Assembly: GCA_036381125.1 (NCBI GenBank)
Contig: DASVDK010000083.1
Span: forward strand, 1 to 9,481
From: DASVDK01 sp036381125 [NCBI: Thermodesulfobacteriota bacterium]
Lineage (GTDB): Bacteria; DASVDK01
Length of the DNA stretch: 9,481 nt
Reading direction: 5' to 3'
Of the stretch, positions 1 to 5,044 are shown one piece after another; within the stretch, counting starts at the first letter, position 1; the number at the start of each line of letters is the position of its first letter. The position numbers and the translations under genes are program-made. The notes below the pieces were generated by a model that had not been told where the DNA came from, ran no database searches, and was given only the letters and a program-made list of their open reading frames with translations.

Positions 1-11
1 GCTTCGAGCAT
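1..11 (-). CDS. 5' end of a leftward gene (cut by window edge)
   Basis: Only the first codons are present: an ATG at 11-9 followed by CTC GAA (Met-Leu-Glu). The start is credible because a strong Shine-Dalgarno GGAGGAAAG lies just upstream on the minus strand, nearly the same as the GAGGAGGGAGAG preceding the rightward gene at 9378. A large hairpin (30-77) sits immediately before the SD. Nothing can be said about the product. Confidence 0.5.
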
Positions 12-29
12 CGTCTCTTTCCTCCACCT

Positions 30-77
30 GGCGCCCCGGGGCGGCCACACGACCCACGCCTGTCCGCCCCGGGCGCC
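30..77. repeat. 14-bp inverted repeat (hairpin) before the left-edge gene
   Basis: Arms are 30-44 (GGCGCCCCGGGGCGG) and 64-77 (CCGCCCCGGGCGCC), complementary over 14 bp with one bulged base and a 19-nt loop. On the minus strand the hairpin lies between the 44-aa gene (ending 148) and the SD of the gene starting at 11. It may be a terminator, a processing site or a leader structure; no T-tract follows, so simple intrinsic termination is not clear. Confidence 0.6.
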
Positions 78-82
78 CTTCA

Positions 83-101
83 CCGGCGGACCATCCGCCG
101 G
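83..101. repeat. 8-bp perfect stem with 3-nt loop
   Basis: CCGGCGGA (83-90) pairs with TCCGCCGG (94-101) around a CCA loop. A second inverted pair, GTCGTGGC (104-111) and GCCACGAC (131-138), brackets part of the same intergenic stretch. The region 12-147 therefore holds three separate dyads and no convincing ORF. It is probably the 3' end or transcription punctuation of the leftward operon. Confidence 0.5.
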
Positions 102-147
102 CCGTCGTGGCGTGCGCAACCGTCGCTCCCGCCACGACCCCACTGTG

Positions 148-282
148 CTAGGCCGCTGACCGCCTCAGCGCGAGCCGGAGTGCGTCCTCACGCTCGGCTT
201 CGGGGCGCTGCCATAGCGTGGCGAGGTCACGAATCGTGTAGCCTTTGAGGACCCAGTAGACGACATCGACGTCCCAGCTCAT
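148..282 (-). CDS. 44-aa small protein, unknown function
   Basis: Starts at ATG 282-280, overlapping the stop of the 45-aa membrane ORF upstream in an ATGA arrangement, with GAAAGGGTGG as a possible SD. The protein begins MSWDVDVVYWVLKGYTIRDL. It is predicted to be mostly helical, and its GYTIRDLATLW stretch resembles the first helices of a small helix-turn-helix, but it is too short to assign. It is the last gene before the 136-nt intergenic region at the left edge. Third codon positions are G/C-rich as in its neighbours, which supports it being real. No family recognised. Confidence 0.6.
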   Translation of the reverse strand: MSWDVDVVYWVLKGYTIRDLATLWQRPEAEREDALRLALRRSAA

Positions 283-416
283 CGCCACCGCCACCCTTTC
301 CGCAGGTCCCGCCGCACCCGCCAGCGCTCGAGGGCCTCGGTCGGCACGAGGCAGGTGACGAGCGCGAGGCTCGCGAGCGCGAGCCACACGTAGCCGATCA
401 GGATCAGGACGGCCAT
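279..416 (-). CDS. 45-aa single-span membrane protein
   Basis: The ATG at 416-414 is 5 nt after the stop of the 80-aa gene (422), and the TGA overlaps the next start (ATGA at 282-279). Residues 1-25 form one hydrophobic segment (MAVLILIGYVWLALASLALV onward). A basic, Trp/Arg-rich cytoplasmic-looking tail ends in GWRWR. The size and topology (short hydrophobic helix plus basic tail) are typical of phage-encoded small inner-membrane proteins. Function is unknown. It could be an accessory lysis or exclusion protein, but nothing in the sequence decides that. The gap-free fit between two genes is the main evidence that it is translated. Confidence 0.6.
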   Translation of the reverse strand: MAVLILIGYVWLALASLALVTCLVPTEALERWRVRRDLRKGWRWR

Positions 417-421
417 CGCCG

Positions 422-664
422 CTACTTGATCGGCGCCGGCAGGTCGGCGCCGGTGCCCTTGGAGTTGTCGAGGATGATCGGGTCGCCGTCGAGCACGTCG
501 AGGCGCTGCTCGTCGAACCAGCGCCCATCCTTGAGGTCGCCCTTCTCGTCGGCGTGCGGCGTCACGAGGTATTGGTCGCAGCCCGTGATGTACTGGGCGC
601 GGCCGGTCACGATGCCGCGGAAGCCGGTGATCTTGTCCTTGACGGCAACACCAAGCTCGATCAT
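422..664 (-). CDS. 80-aa conserved phage-type hypothetical protein
   Basis: Starts at ATG 664-662 behind a purine-rich SD (GAGAGGGAGAG, about 6 nt spacing). The protein opens MIELGVAVKDKITGFRGIVT and includes GCDQYLVTP and WFDEQRLDVLD. This pattern (VKDK-TGF-GI, GC near the middle, WFDE-RL near the end) matches from memory a small conserved protein common in tailed phages of Gram-negative bacteria. No function is known for it to my knowledge. The fold is likely a small beta-barrel-like domain (alternating short strands), an inference from composition only. It is near the end of the leftward early operon, 32 nt after the preceding stop, and has its own good SD. Confidence 0.85.
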   Translation of the reverse strand: MIELGVAVKDKITGFRGIVTGRAQYITGCDQYLVTPHADEKGDLKDGRWFDEQRLDVLDGDPIILDNSKGTGADLPAPIK

Positions 665-696
665 GGGATCTCTCCCTCTCTGCGGCCAGAGCCGCG

Positions 697-900
697 TTAC
701 GCCACCCTCCGGGCCCGCAGGTCGCGGACCCACTGCTCGAGCCGCGGCCGGGTCCACCCGTGCTCGCGCGCTAGGTGATCCGCGACGAACAGCACCTCCT
801 CGATGTACTGGTCGCGGCACACGGGGCAGAGCGCGTAGTACCGCCAGACCGGATCGGTCTGGGGGATCGGAGCCTCGGTCGCCATCGCCACGGCGAGCAT
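697..900 (-). CDS. 67-aa C2H2 zinc-finger-like small protein
   Basis: Residues 25-47 carry Cys25-x2-Cys28 ... His42-x4-His47 (LCPVCRDQY then DHLAREH), the spacing of a classical C2H2 zinc finger. Such fingers are rare in bacteria outside Ros/MucR-type and phage proteins. A basic helical tail (RPRLEQWVRDLRARR) follows and could contact nucleic acid. The ATG at 900 follows the preceding stop (903) by 2 nt; a second in-frame ATG at 885 is an alternative, and neither has a clear SD, so translational coupling is likely. It is inferred to bind zinc, and DNA or protein binding is possible. Confidence 0.75.
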   Translation of the reverse strand: MLAVAMATEAPIPQTDPVWRYYALCPVCRDQYIEEVLFVADHLAREHGWTRPRLEQWVRDLRARRVA

Positions 901-902
901 GG

Positions 903-1244
903 CTAGGCCCGCGCCCGCGTGAGGACCTTGTCGATGTTGTTCGCGGCCTTGAGGATCTTCCCCGCCGCGTCGGCCGCGAACGCCGCGACCTGTCGCACCG
1001 TCGATGAGGCCGAGTCCGCGTTGTCCTCGGCGAGCTGGAGACATTCGCTCGCCATCGCGCGCAGCTTCTGCGCGAGCGCGGCCTCCTCGCTGTAGGGCTC
1101 CTCGACGCCGGGCATCGTGGTCTGGGTCGCCATGTCGGCTCCTTTCCTCAGGGCGCGCGTTGCACGCCTCAACGCCTCGTGGATCTCGTCGGACGTGCCC
1201 GCGATCTCGACGCCGCGGGCGTCGCGTGTGACCCGGAGGGTCAC
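903..1244 (-). CDS. 113-aa helical protein with internal in-frame start at 1133
   Basis: GTG 1244-1242 overlaps the stop of the upstream gene as GTGA, and the frame is open to TAG at 905-903. In the same frame ATG 1133-1131 is preceded by AGGAAAGGAG, the better SD, and would give a 76-aa product. The first 37 residues (TLRVTRDARGVEIAGTSDEI onward) look like a beta-hairpin plus helix. The remainder is a long amphipathic helical region rich in Ala/Glu (for example residues 54-110). Codon use is equally G/C-ending on both sides of the internal start, so the upstream part looks coding. It may be one protein, two nested products, or a fusion of two small phage genes. No family recognised. Confidence 0.65.
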   Translation of the reverse strand: MTLRVTRDARGVEIAGTSDEIHEALRRATRALRKGADMATQTTMPGVEEPYSEEAALAQKLRAMASECLQLAEDNADSASSTVRQVAAFAADAAGKILKAANNIDKVLTRARA

Positions 1245-1612
1245 GGCGTCGGCGCCCGCCCGAGCGCCGCGTGGATCGCCCGGGCGACCTCGCGGGCCGG
1301 CCCATCGGGGACGCCGTTGACCAGGGCCGTGACCAGCTCGCGCATCCGGGCGATCACGCCGCTCTCGAGCGCCTCGGTCGGAAGGCCGGCGCAGGCGTTC
1401 ACCGCCGCGATGAGCCGTCGTCGCTTGTCCTCGTCGAAGACGCTCTCGGCGACGAGGCCGCCGCCGTAGACGATCCGATCGCGTTCCGCGTCCGTGTGGT
1501 TCGGGCAGTCGTAGGCAAAGCAGCGCGGACAGACCGGCGGCTCCTCGCCGTCGACGATCACGGAGGCGTAGCTGCGGCCCGCCCGCCACGGCTCCCCGTA
1601 CCGGCCGCTCAT
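1241..1612 (-). CDS. 123-aa small protein with CCCH motif
   Basis: Start ATG 1612-1610 overlaps the stop of the coiled-coil gene (ATGA), and its own stop overlaps the next start (GTGA). Near residues 28-39 it has Cys-Pro-Arg-Cys ... Cys-Pro-Asn-His (C28, C31, C36, H39), a compact metal-binding knuckle. Residues 60-123 form helices of Ala/Arg/Glu composition, with MRELVTALVNGVP in the middle. The N-terminus (MSGRYGEPWRAG) is polar. No family is recognised. Placement directly after the recombination genes suggests an accessory early protein. Zinc binding is an inference from the Cys/His spacing only. Confidence 0.75.
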   Translation of the reverse strand: MSGRYGEPWRAGRSYASVIVDGEEPPVCPRCFAYDCPNHTDAERDRIVYGGGLVAESVFDEDKRRRLIAAVNACAGLPTEALESGVIARMRELVTALVNGVPDGPAREVARAIHAALGRAPTP

Positions 1613-2199
1613 GACTGCGACTCCGGGACGTGCGAGAACATCACGTCGAGCCCGTCCGCCCGGCGCTGCGTCGCGGCCTCGGCCTCGCGCTGCGCCGCCT
1701 CGAGGAGGAACGCGAGCCGATCGGTCGACGGCAGTCGCACCTGTTGCCGCGTGTCGAGCGTCACGAAGTCGATGCCACTGGTCTGCCGAATCGTCGCGTT
1801 CGTCGCGGCGTGCTTCGCCACGTCCTCGAAGGCGCGCTTGTCGAGGAGGAGGCACGTGCCGCGCGCCTTCGCCCATGCGAGCGCGCGGTCGGCGTCGTAG
1901 ACGACCCGCGTCGTCTCGGCCACGACGACGCCCCAGGGCAGCGACTTTGTCCGGAGCGTGGCCGCGCGCCGCTCGGCCAAGCGCCGCCACTCAGCTTCCG
2001 CCGCCTGCAGCGCCTCGCCGCACGCGGCCGCCTCGTCGAAGAGCGCCGCGTTGGCGGCCTCCCATGCCAGGCGCGCCGCGTGGATTCGCCCGTCGATCGC
2101 GTCCTTGCGGCGCCGCAGCTCGAGGACGCGCCGCGCCTGCGCGTCGTACGCCTCGGCCTCAGCGAGGAGCGCCTGCGCCGTCTCGGTCAGCGTGCCCAT
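1609..2199 (-). CDS. 196-aa coiled-coil protein, possibly Gam-like nuclease-inhibitor relative
   Basis: Starts at ATG 2199-2197, 2 nt after the stop of the RecT-like gene, and ends overlapping the next start. Residues 4-80 are a long Ala/Glu/Arg-rich coiled coil. Residues 85-160 form a mixed alpha/beta domain (LPWGVVVAETTRVVYDADRA, then a helix ending near LLLDKRAFEDV, then DFVTLDTRQQVRLP). The layout of a coiled coil followed by a small globular domain with a single long helix, next to a single-strand annealing gene, resembles the host-nuclease-inhibitor Gam proteins of Mu-like phages. Those proteins bind DNA ends and block RecBCD. The resemblance is architectural; key residues could not be matched, so the Gam label is tentative. 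It was probably co-transcribed with the RecT-like gene. Confidence 0.75.
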   Translation of the reverse strand: MGTLTETAQALLAEAEAYDAQARRVLELRRRKDAIDGRIHAARLAWEAANAALFDEAAACGEALQAAEAEWRRLAERRAATLRTKSLPWGVVVAETTRVVYDADRALAWAKARGTCLLLDKRAFEDVAKHAATNATIRQTSGIDFVTLDTRQQVRLPSTDRLAFLLEAAQREAEAATQRRADGLDVMFSHVPESQS

Positions 2200-2201
2200 C
2201 G

Positions 2202-3227
2202 CTACGGGCCCACGCGGCGCGGCGCGCCGCCGAAGAGGTCGGGCTCGTCGCCAGGCTCACGAGCGCCCGCGCCGCCATCGGGATCGAGCGGCACCTCGGC
2301 TGCGCCCGCCTCCTTCCGCTCGTCGAGCAGGACGCCGAGGCGGCTGTACGCCTCCTTGCGCTCGGCGGCCGTCAGGTCGTTCCAGGACGTGATCGGCCGG
2401 CCGATGAGCTCGCCCATGCGCCGGATGCGCTCGGCCCGGAGTGCCTCGTGCTCGGCCTTCGTCTTGCCCGTCGGCTGCGGGAAGACCTCCTGCCAGCGAG
2501 CGAAGAGCGTCCCGAGGGGGATGTCGTCGGGATCGGCCACGGGCGCCGCCGCCGGTGCCGAGGTGTCGAGCGACGTCTGCGCATGTCGCACGTATTCCGC
2601 GGGCGGGTCGTCGTCGGCATCGATGGCGGCCACGACGCCACGCGCCGACAGGATGTCGGCGTAGACGCGCGAGCAGAGCCGGCCCGCCGCCTTCGCGTAG
2701 AGCATGTCGGTCGGAAACTTCTTCCAGACGTCCTTGTCGAGCAGTCCGGCCTGCCGCGCCTGCTCGATCGTGAACGTCTCGCGCTGCGGCTCGGGCTCGC
2801 CGCGCCGCCACGTCTCGACCGTGCAGACCGTCGCGGTCTTCTCGATCGTCCGGAAATACCGGGCCGCACCGGACGCGAGCACGACCGCGACCTTGCCCTC
2901 GGCCATGACGCCGAGCTTGATCTGTCCGCCCTGGGCGGGGACCGTGTAGACCCACTGAGCCGCGGCGAGCGGCGTGAGCCCCATCTCGACGCCCTTCGCG
3001 ATCCGCACGAACGCCTGCTCCTCCTTCTTGTCCGGCACGAGACCGGACGCGACGAGGATGCGGCAGTAGTGGAGCCACTCCGGAATCGAGCGCGGCTGGA
3101 GCCCGAAGCGCTCGGCGTGATCGATGGCCGCCGGCGCGACGCGCGGTCGCTCGATCGTCGCTGGCACGTCGGGCGCGTCGACCTCGACGGTGGGCCGGCG
3201 AATCGTATCGGTCTGCGAGGTTGCCAT
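2202..3227 (-). CDS. RecT-family-like phage single-strand annealing protein
   Basis: 341 aa from ATG 3227, chosen because GGAGG lies about 9 nt upstream; an in-frame ATG at 3302 has GGAGG directly abutting it and adds a low-complexity Pro/Arg/Gly leader. Residues 38-205 look like the RecT-type annealing core. They include a helix with SGLVPDKKEEQAFVRIAKGV then EMGLTPLAAAQWVYTVPAQG, a lysine-containing GQIKLGVMAEGKVAVVLASG segment, a strand reading VCTVETWRRGEPEPQRETF, and the helical signature FPTDMLYAKAAGRLCSRVYA. Residues 220-341 are a Pro/Ala/Glu-rich linker plus a helical tail. RecT proteins anneal complementary single strands in phage recombination and replication, usually with an exonuclease. 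No exonuclease is seen in this window, so it may lie to the left. Confidence 0.85.
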   Translation of the reverse strand: MATSQTDTIRRPTVEVDAPDVPATIERPRVAPAAIDHAERFGLQPRSIPEWLHYCRILVASGLVPDKKEEQAFVRIAKGVEMGLTPLAAAQWVYTVPAQGGQIKLGVMAEGKVAVVLASGAARYFRTIEKTATVCTVETWRRGEPEPQRETFTIEQARQAGLLDKDVWKKFPTDMLYAKAAGRLCSRVYADILSARGVVAAIDADDDPPAEYVRHAQTSLDTSAPAAAPVADPDDIPLGTLFARWQEVFPQPTGKTKAEHEALRAERIRRMGELIGRPITSWNDLTAAERKEAYSRLGVLLDERKEAGAAEVPLDPDGGAGAREPGDEPDLFGGAPRRVGP

Positions 3228-3250
3228 CTCGGGATGCCTCCGAGGGGGAT

Positions 3251-3331
3251 CGCCGGACGGGGCGACGATCCCGGGGCCGTGCCGCGTGCGGCTCCGGGGC
3301 ATCCTCCCCGGGACTCGCCGCCCGTCCGGCG
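3251..3331. repeat. 11-bp inverted repeat in the gap upstream of recT
   Basis: CGCCGGACGGG (3251-3261) and CCCGTCCGGCG (3321-3331) are perfect reverse complements with 59 nt between them, within which shorter dyads also occur. The 112-nt gap (3228-3339) is the largest in the leftward block. A folded leader here could separate expression of the RecT-like gene from the genes before it. No promoter-like hexamers were found in the gap. Confidence 0.5.
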
Positions 3332-3339
3332 CCTCATCG

Positions 3340-3609
3340 TCAGAGCCGTCGCACGTGCTCGAGCGGCGTCACGCGCCCCGCCTGGTCGACCACGTAGGGC
3401 CGGCGCACCGAGAGGCCGCGGATGTCGCCGGCCTCGCGGACGACGGCGCCGCGCCGTACGAGTGTCCCGACCCGCAGGCAGGCGGCCGACCGGCAGATGC
3501 CGAGCGCGGCGCCGAGCTCCCGCATCGACGGCGGCCGGCCGCAGCCCTCGGTGAGCCGCACGATCATGTCGAGGGTCGCGGCCTGCTTGCGCGTAAGGGT
3601 CCAGGCCAT
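3340..3609 (-). CDS. LexA-type winged-helix DNA-binding protein without peptidase domain
   Basis: 89 aa. Residues 4-70 follow the LexA N-terminal winged-helix pattern: LTRKQAATLDMIVRLTEGCG, then PPSMRELGAALGI as the first part of the HTH, CRSAACLRVGTLVRRGAV as the recognition region, and GDIRGLSV as the wing. The C-terminal 19 residues (VVDQAGRVTPLEHVRRL region) are too few for the S24 Ser-Lys peptidase of LexA, so RecA-stimulated self-cleavage is not expected. Start ATG 3609 overlaps the stop of the 13-codon ORF (TGATG), and the AGGAGG SD sits inside that ORF. It may act as a transcriptional regulator of phage genes or occupy SOS-like operators. The role is inferred. Confidence 0.8.
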   Translation of the reverse strand: MAWTLTRKQAATLDMIVRLTEGCGRPPSMRELGAALGICRSAACLRVGTLVRRGAVVREAGDIRGLSVRRPYVVDQAGRVTPLEHVRRL

Positions 3610-3650
3610 CACGCGCCTCCTGCCGCCGCCTCGACCACGTAGCGGTTCAT
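3609..3650 (-). CDS. 13-codon micro-ORF bridging two genes
   Basis: ATG 3650-3648 overlaps the stop of the 72-aa gene (ATGA), and its own TGA overlaps the ATG of the LexA-like gene (TGATG). The product would be MNRYVVEAAAGGA. The SD of the LexA-like gene (AGGAGG) lies in its last codons. It could be a leader whose translation opens or delivers ribosomes to the next start, or simply filler. The peptide itself probably has no function; no homologue can be judged at this length. Confidence 0.35.
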   Translation of the reverse strand: MNRYVVEAAAGGA

Positions 3651-3865
3651 CGCGCCGCGCTTCTCGTCGCCGCATGCACCGCCCGGCACCCCGCGCACAC
3701 GGGCGGCCGGCCGTCCACGGGCCACCAGTAGGTCGACCCGCGATGGATCGGGCAGCGCGGCGGCACTTCGATCCGCTCGACGACGCCCGGGCGGATCGCA
3801 ATCTGGATCGCGACCGGGGCGTCGAGGTCGCGGTCGCCGTCGAGGGCGCGGCCGAGGTGGGGCAT
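3647..3865 (-). CDS. 72-aa zinc-ribbon-like small protein
   Basis: Start ATG 3865 overlaps the preceding stop as TAATG. Residues 17-35 are hydrophobic beta-strand-like (PVAIQIAIRPGVVERIEVPP). A metal-binding-like module follows: Cys38-Pro-Ile-His41 and Cys57-Ala-Gly-Cys60, separated by GSTYWWPVDGRPP. CxxH/CxxC pairs spaced about 16 residues apart are typical of small zinc ribbons. The C-terminus is short and basic. Function is unknown; it is a member of the tightly coupled leftward operon. Confidence 0.75.
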   Translation of the reverse strand: MPHLGRALDGDRDLDAPVAIQIAIRPGVVERIEVPPRCPIHRGSTYWWPVDGRPPVCAGCRAVHAATRSAAR

Positions 3866-4230
3866 TAGCTGGCCTCCGTGTGCACGTCGGGAAAGACCAT
3901 GCGCGGACGCATCGCGCGCAGTTTCGCGGGCGAGAGGGACCAGTCGACCGGCTGGCCATCGACGGTCGCGCCCGCGTAGCGCAGCGCCTCGACGATCGCC
4001 TCGGCTTTCGTCGCGCACCGCACGACGAGGTGCCCGCTCGGCCGGTGATCGACCTTCCAGCCGCGCGGCTCCCGGGGGCGCCTGGCGTACCGGACGGCGA
4101 AGAGCCCCATCGCGTCCGACGTGTAGCCCGCGACTGGCACCTTCGCGGTGTGCCCGAGCCGATCACAGCCGGCGCATCCCGGGACCGCTTGGTGCTCGCG
4201 GATCATGTAGGTGATGCGCCGGAGCCTCAT
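3865..4230 (-). CDS. 121-aa hypothetical protein
   Basis: Start ATG 4230 has GGAGG about 5 nt upstream and lies 11 nt after the preceding stop. Near the N-terminus there is a Cys19-x2-Cys22 pair followed by His27 (GCAGCDRLGH), a possible half-site for a metal. Residues 35-95 contain beta-strand/helix alternation (MGLFAVRYARRP, then SGHLVVRCATKAEAIVEALR). The C-terminus is polar and ends PDVHTEAS. The alternating pattern is reminiscent of a small alpha/beta domain, but no family is recognised. Its stop is the first base of the next start (TAATG), so the two are probably made together. Confidence 0.7.
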   Translation of the reverse strand: MRLRRITYMIREHQAVPGCAGCDRLGHTAKVPVAGYTSDAMGLFAVRYARRPREPRGWKVDHRPSGHLVVRCATKAEAIVEALRYAGATVDGQPVDWSLSPAKLRAMRPRMVFPDVHTEAS

Positions 4231-4241
4231 CGCGCCTCCGC

Positions 4242-4487
4242 TCACGCCGCCCGCTCGGCCGGCCGCAGCCGGGCGCGGGCCAGCGACTCGAGCCAATCGA
4301 TGCGACGCGCCACGTGGAGGAGCCGGACCTCGGGCCGCGGCTCACCCCGCAGGACCCGCCGCCGCGCCCGGGCGACGTGATCGAGCGCCAGCAGCGGCTC
4401 CCCCTCCCGGAGCAGCCCCAGGATCACGGCCGCGTCCTGGCGAGCGCGCCGGAGGCGGCCCCGGTGGCGGGGGTCGGGGGAGGGCAT
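4242..4487 (-). CDS. 81-aa helical hypothetical protein
   Basis: Start ATG 4487-4485 overlaps the stop of the Cys4 protein (TGATG). The protein is almost entirely helical and Arg/Leu/Ala-rich (AAVILGLLREGEPLLALDHV, later RLLHVARRIDWLESLARAR), with an N-terminal basic segment (PSPDPRHRGRLRRARQ). A DNA- or protein-binding adaptor is possible from charge and helicity, but no HTH is evident. No family recognised. Confidence 0.65.
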   Translation of the reverse strand: MPSPDPRHRGRLRRARQDAAVILGLLREGEPLLALDHVARARRRVLRGEPRPEVRLLHVARRIDWLESLARARLRPAERAA

Positions 4488-4690
4488 CAACGCATCTCCT
4501 TCCGGCGTCGCCACGCGCGCGTCCGGCAGGCGGGGCGGCAGTGCTCCTGCGAGGCGCGGCGCGGCAGGAAGACGGCGTCGCAGCCCGGGCAGCCGCGGAA
4601 CCACCCCTCAGGCCGGCCGCGCCGAGTGAGACGCCTCGGTGACGCTGTTTGAGCCACGGACGGGGCCTCCTTGCGGAGCGTCGCGGCCAT
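4487..4690 (-). CDS. 67-aa Cys4 zinc-finger-like protein
   Basis: Start ATG 4690 is 3 nt after the stop of the XRE gene. Residues 34-55 hold Cys34-x2-Cys37-x13-Cys51-x3-Cys55 (CPGCDAVFLPRRASQEHCRP). A basic segment follows (RTRAWRRRKEMR). The order CxxC, aromatic/basic middle, Q-x-x-C then Cys is the pattern of small zinc-binding proteins of the bacterial/phage sort that bind nucleic acid or inhibit enzymes (compare YacG-type folds). That comparison is by shape only. It is the second gene of the leftward operon. Confidence 0.7.
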   Translation of the reverse strand: MAATLRKEAPSVAQTASPRRLTRRGRPEGWFRGCPGCDAVFLPRRASQEHCRPACRTRAWRRRKEMR

Positions 4691-4693
4691 CGC

Positions 4694-4939
4694 CTACCGC
4701 CCCCTCGGCACCGGCCGGGTGACGAAGAAGTCGGCCACCTTGCAGCGGAGGACGGTCGCCATGCGCGCGAGCTTGCTCGCGTTCGGGACGTACTCGCCCG
4801 CCTTCCAGCGCCGCAAGGTCTCGTCCGAGATGTCGATCGCTGCGCAGAGCTCCTGGTCGCTGACGCCGGCGGCGCGCTGCAGCTCATCGATCCGCTGGCC
4901 GGCGAAGATCTCGACGTGCTCGATGTCCGGGACCGACAT
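4694..4939 (-). CDS. XRE-family HTH regulator (leftward)
   Basis: 81 aa from ATG 4939; GTG 4945 would add two residues. Residues 11-72 fit a five-helix XRE/Cro-C1 domain. The HTH is AGVSDQELCAAIDISDETLR followed by WKAGEYVPNASKLARMATVL and VADFF. The latter matches the usual W-x-x-G-x-x-x-P turn and the terminal VxxFF of these proteins. There is no C-terminal cleavage or oligomerisation domain. It is the first gene of the leftward block, divergent from the Cro-like gene at 5045, so it is a good candidate for one arm of a lysogeny switch. A TTGACT at 4975-4970 could drive it, possibly from a leaderless start. Confidence 0.85.
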   Translation of the reverse strand: MSVPDIEHVEIFAGQRIDELQRAAGVSDQELCAAIDISDETLRRWKAGEYVPNASKLARMATVLRCKVADFFVTRPVPRGR

Positions 4940-5044
4940 GACCACACTCTCTCACACACTCTCGCCATCAGTCAACAACATTTTTGTGGCGAAGTGCGGC
5001 GGGAGCATGTAGGGTGTGCGTGAGCGTGAGCGAGGAGGTGTCAG
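4940..5044. promoter_or_regulatory. Divergent promoter/operator region of the HTH pair
   Basis: This 105-nt region is AT-richer than its surroundings. On the minus strand TTGACT (4975-4970) followed 18 nt later by GAGAGT (4951-4946) is a plausible sigma-70 pair that would place transcription start near the ATG at 4939. CACACTCTC is repeated at 4943-4951 and 4955-4963 (12-nt period). Related GTGTG/GTGAG runs appear in the opposite orientation at about 5014-5030, so each gene's leader carries a similar motif. Rightward promoter hexamers are less clear (possible TAGGGT at 5010). The SD of the rightward gene is GGAGG at 5032-5036. Confidence 0.5.

Noticed and set aside
1611-3554. 647-codon rightward ORF opposite the RecT-like and coiled-coil genes
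   Set aside because: Its product is low-complexity Arg/Pro/Ala typical of the antisense frame of high-GC genes; the minus-strand genes have SDs, coupling overlaps and family patterns.
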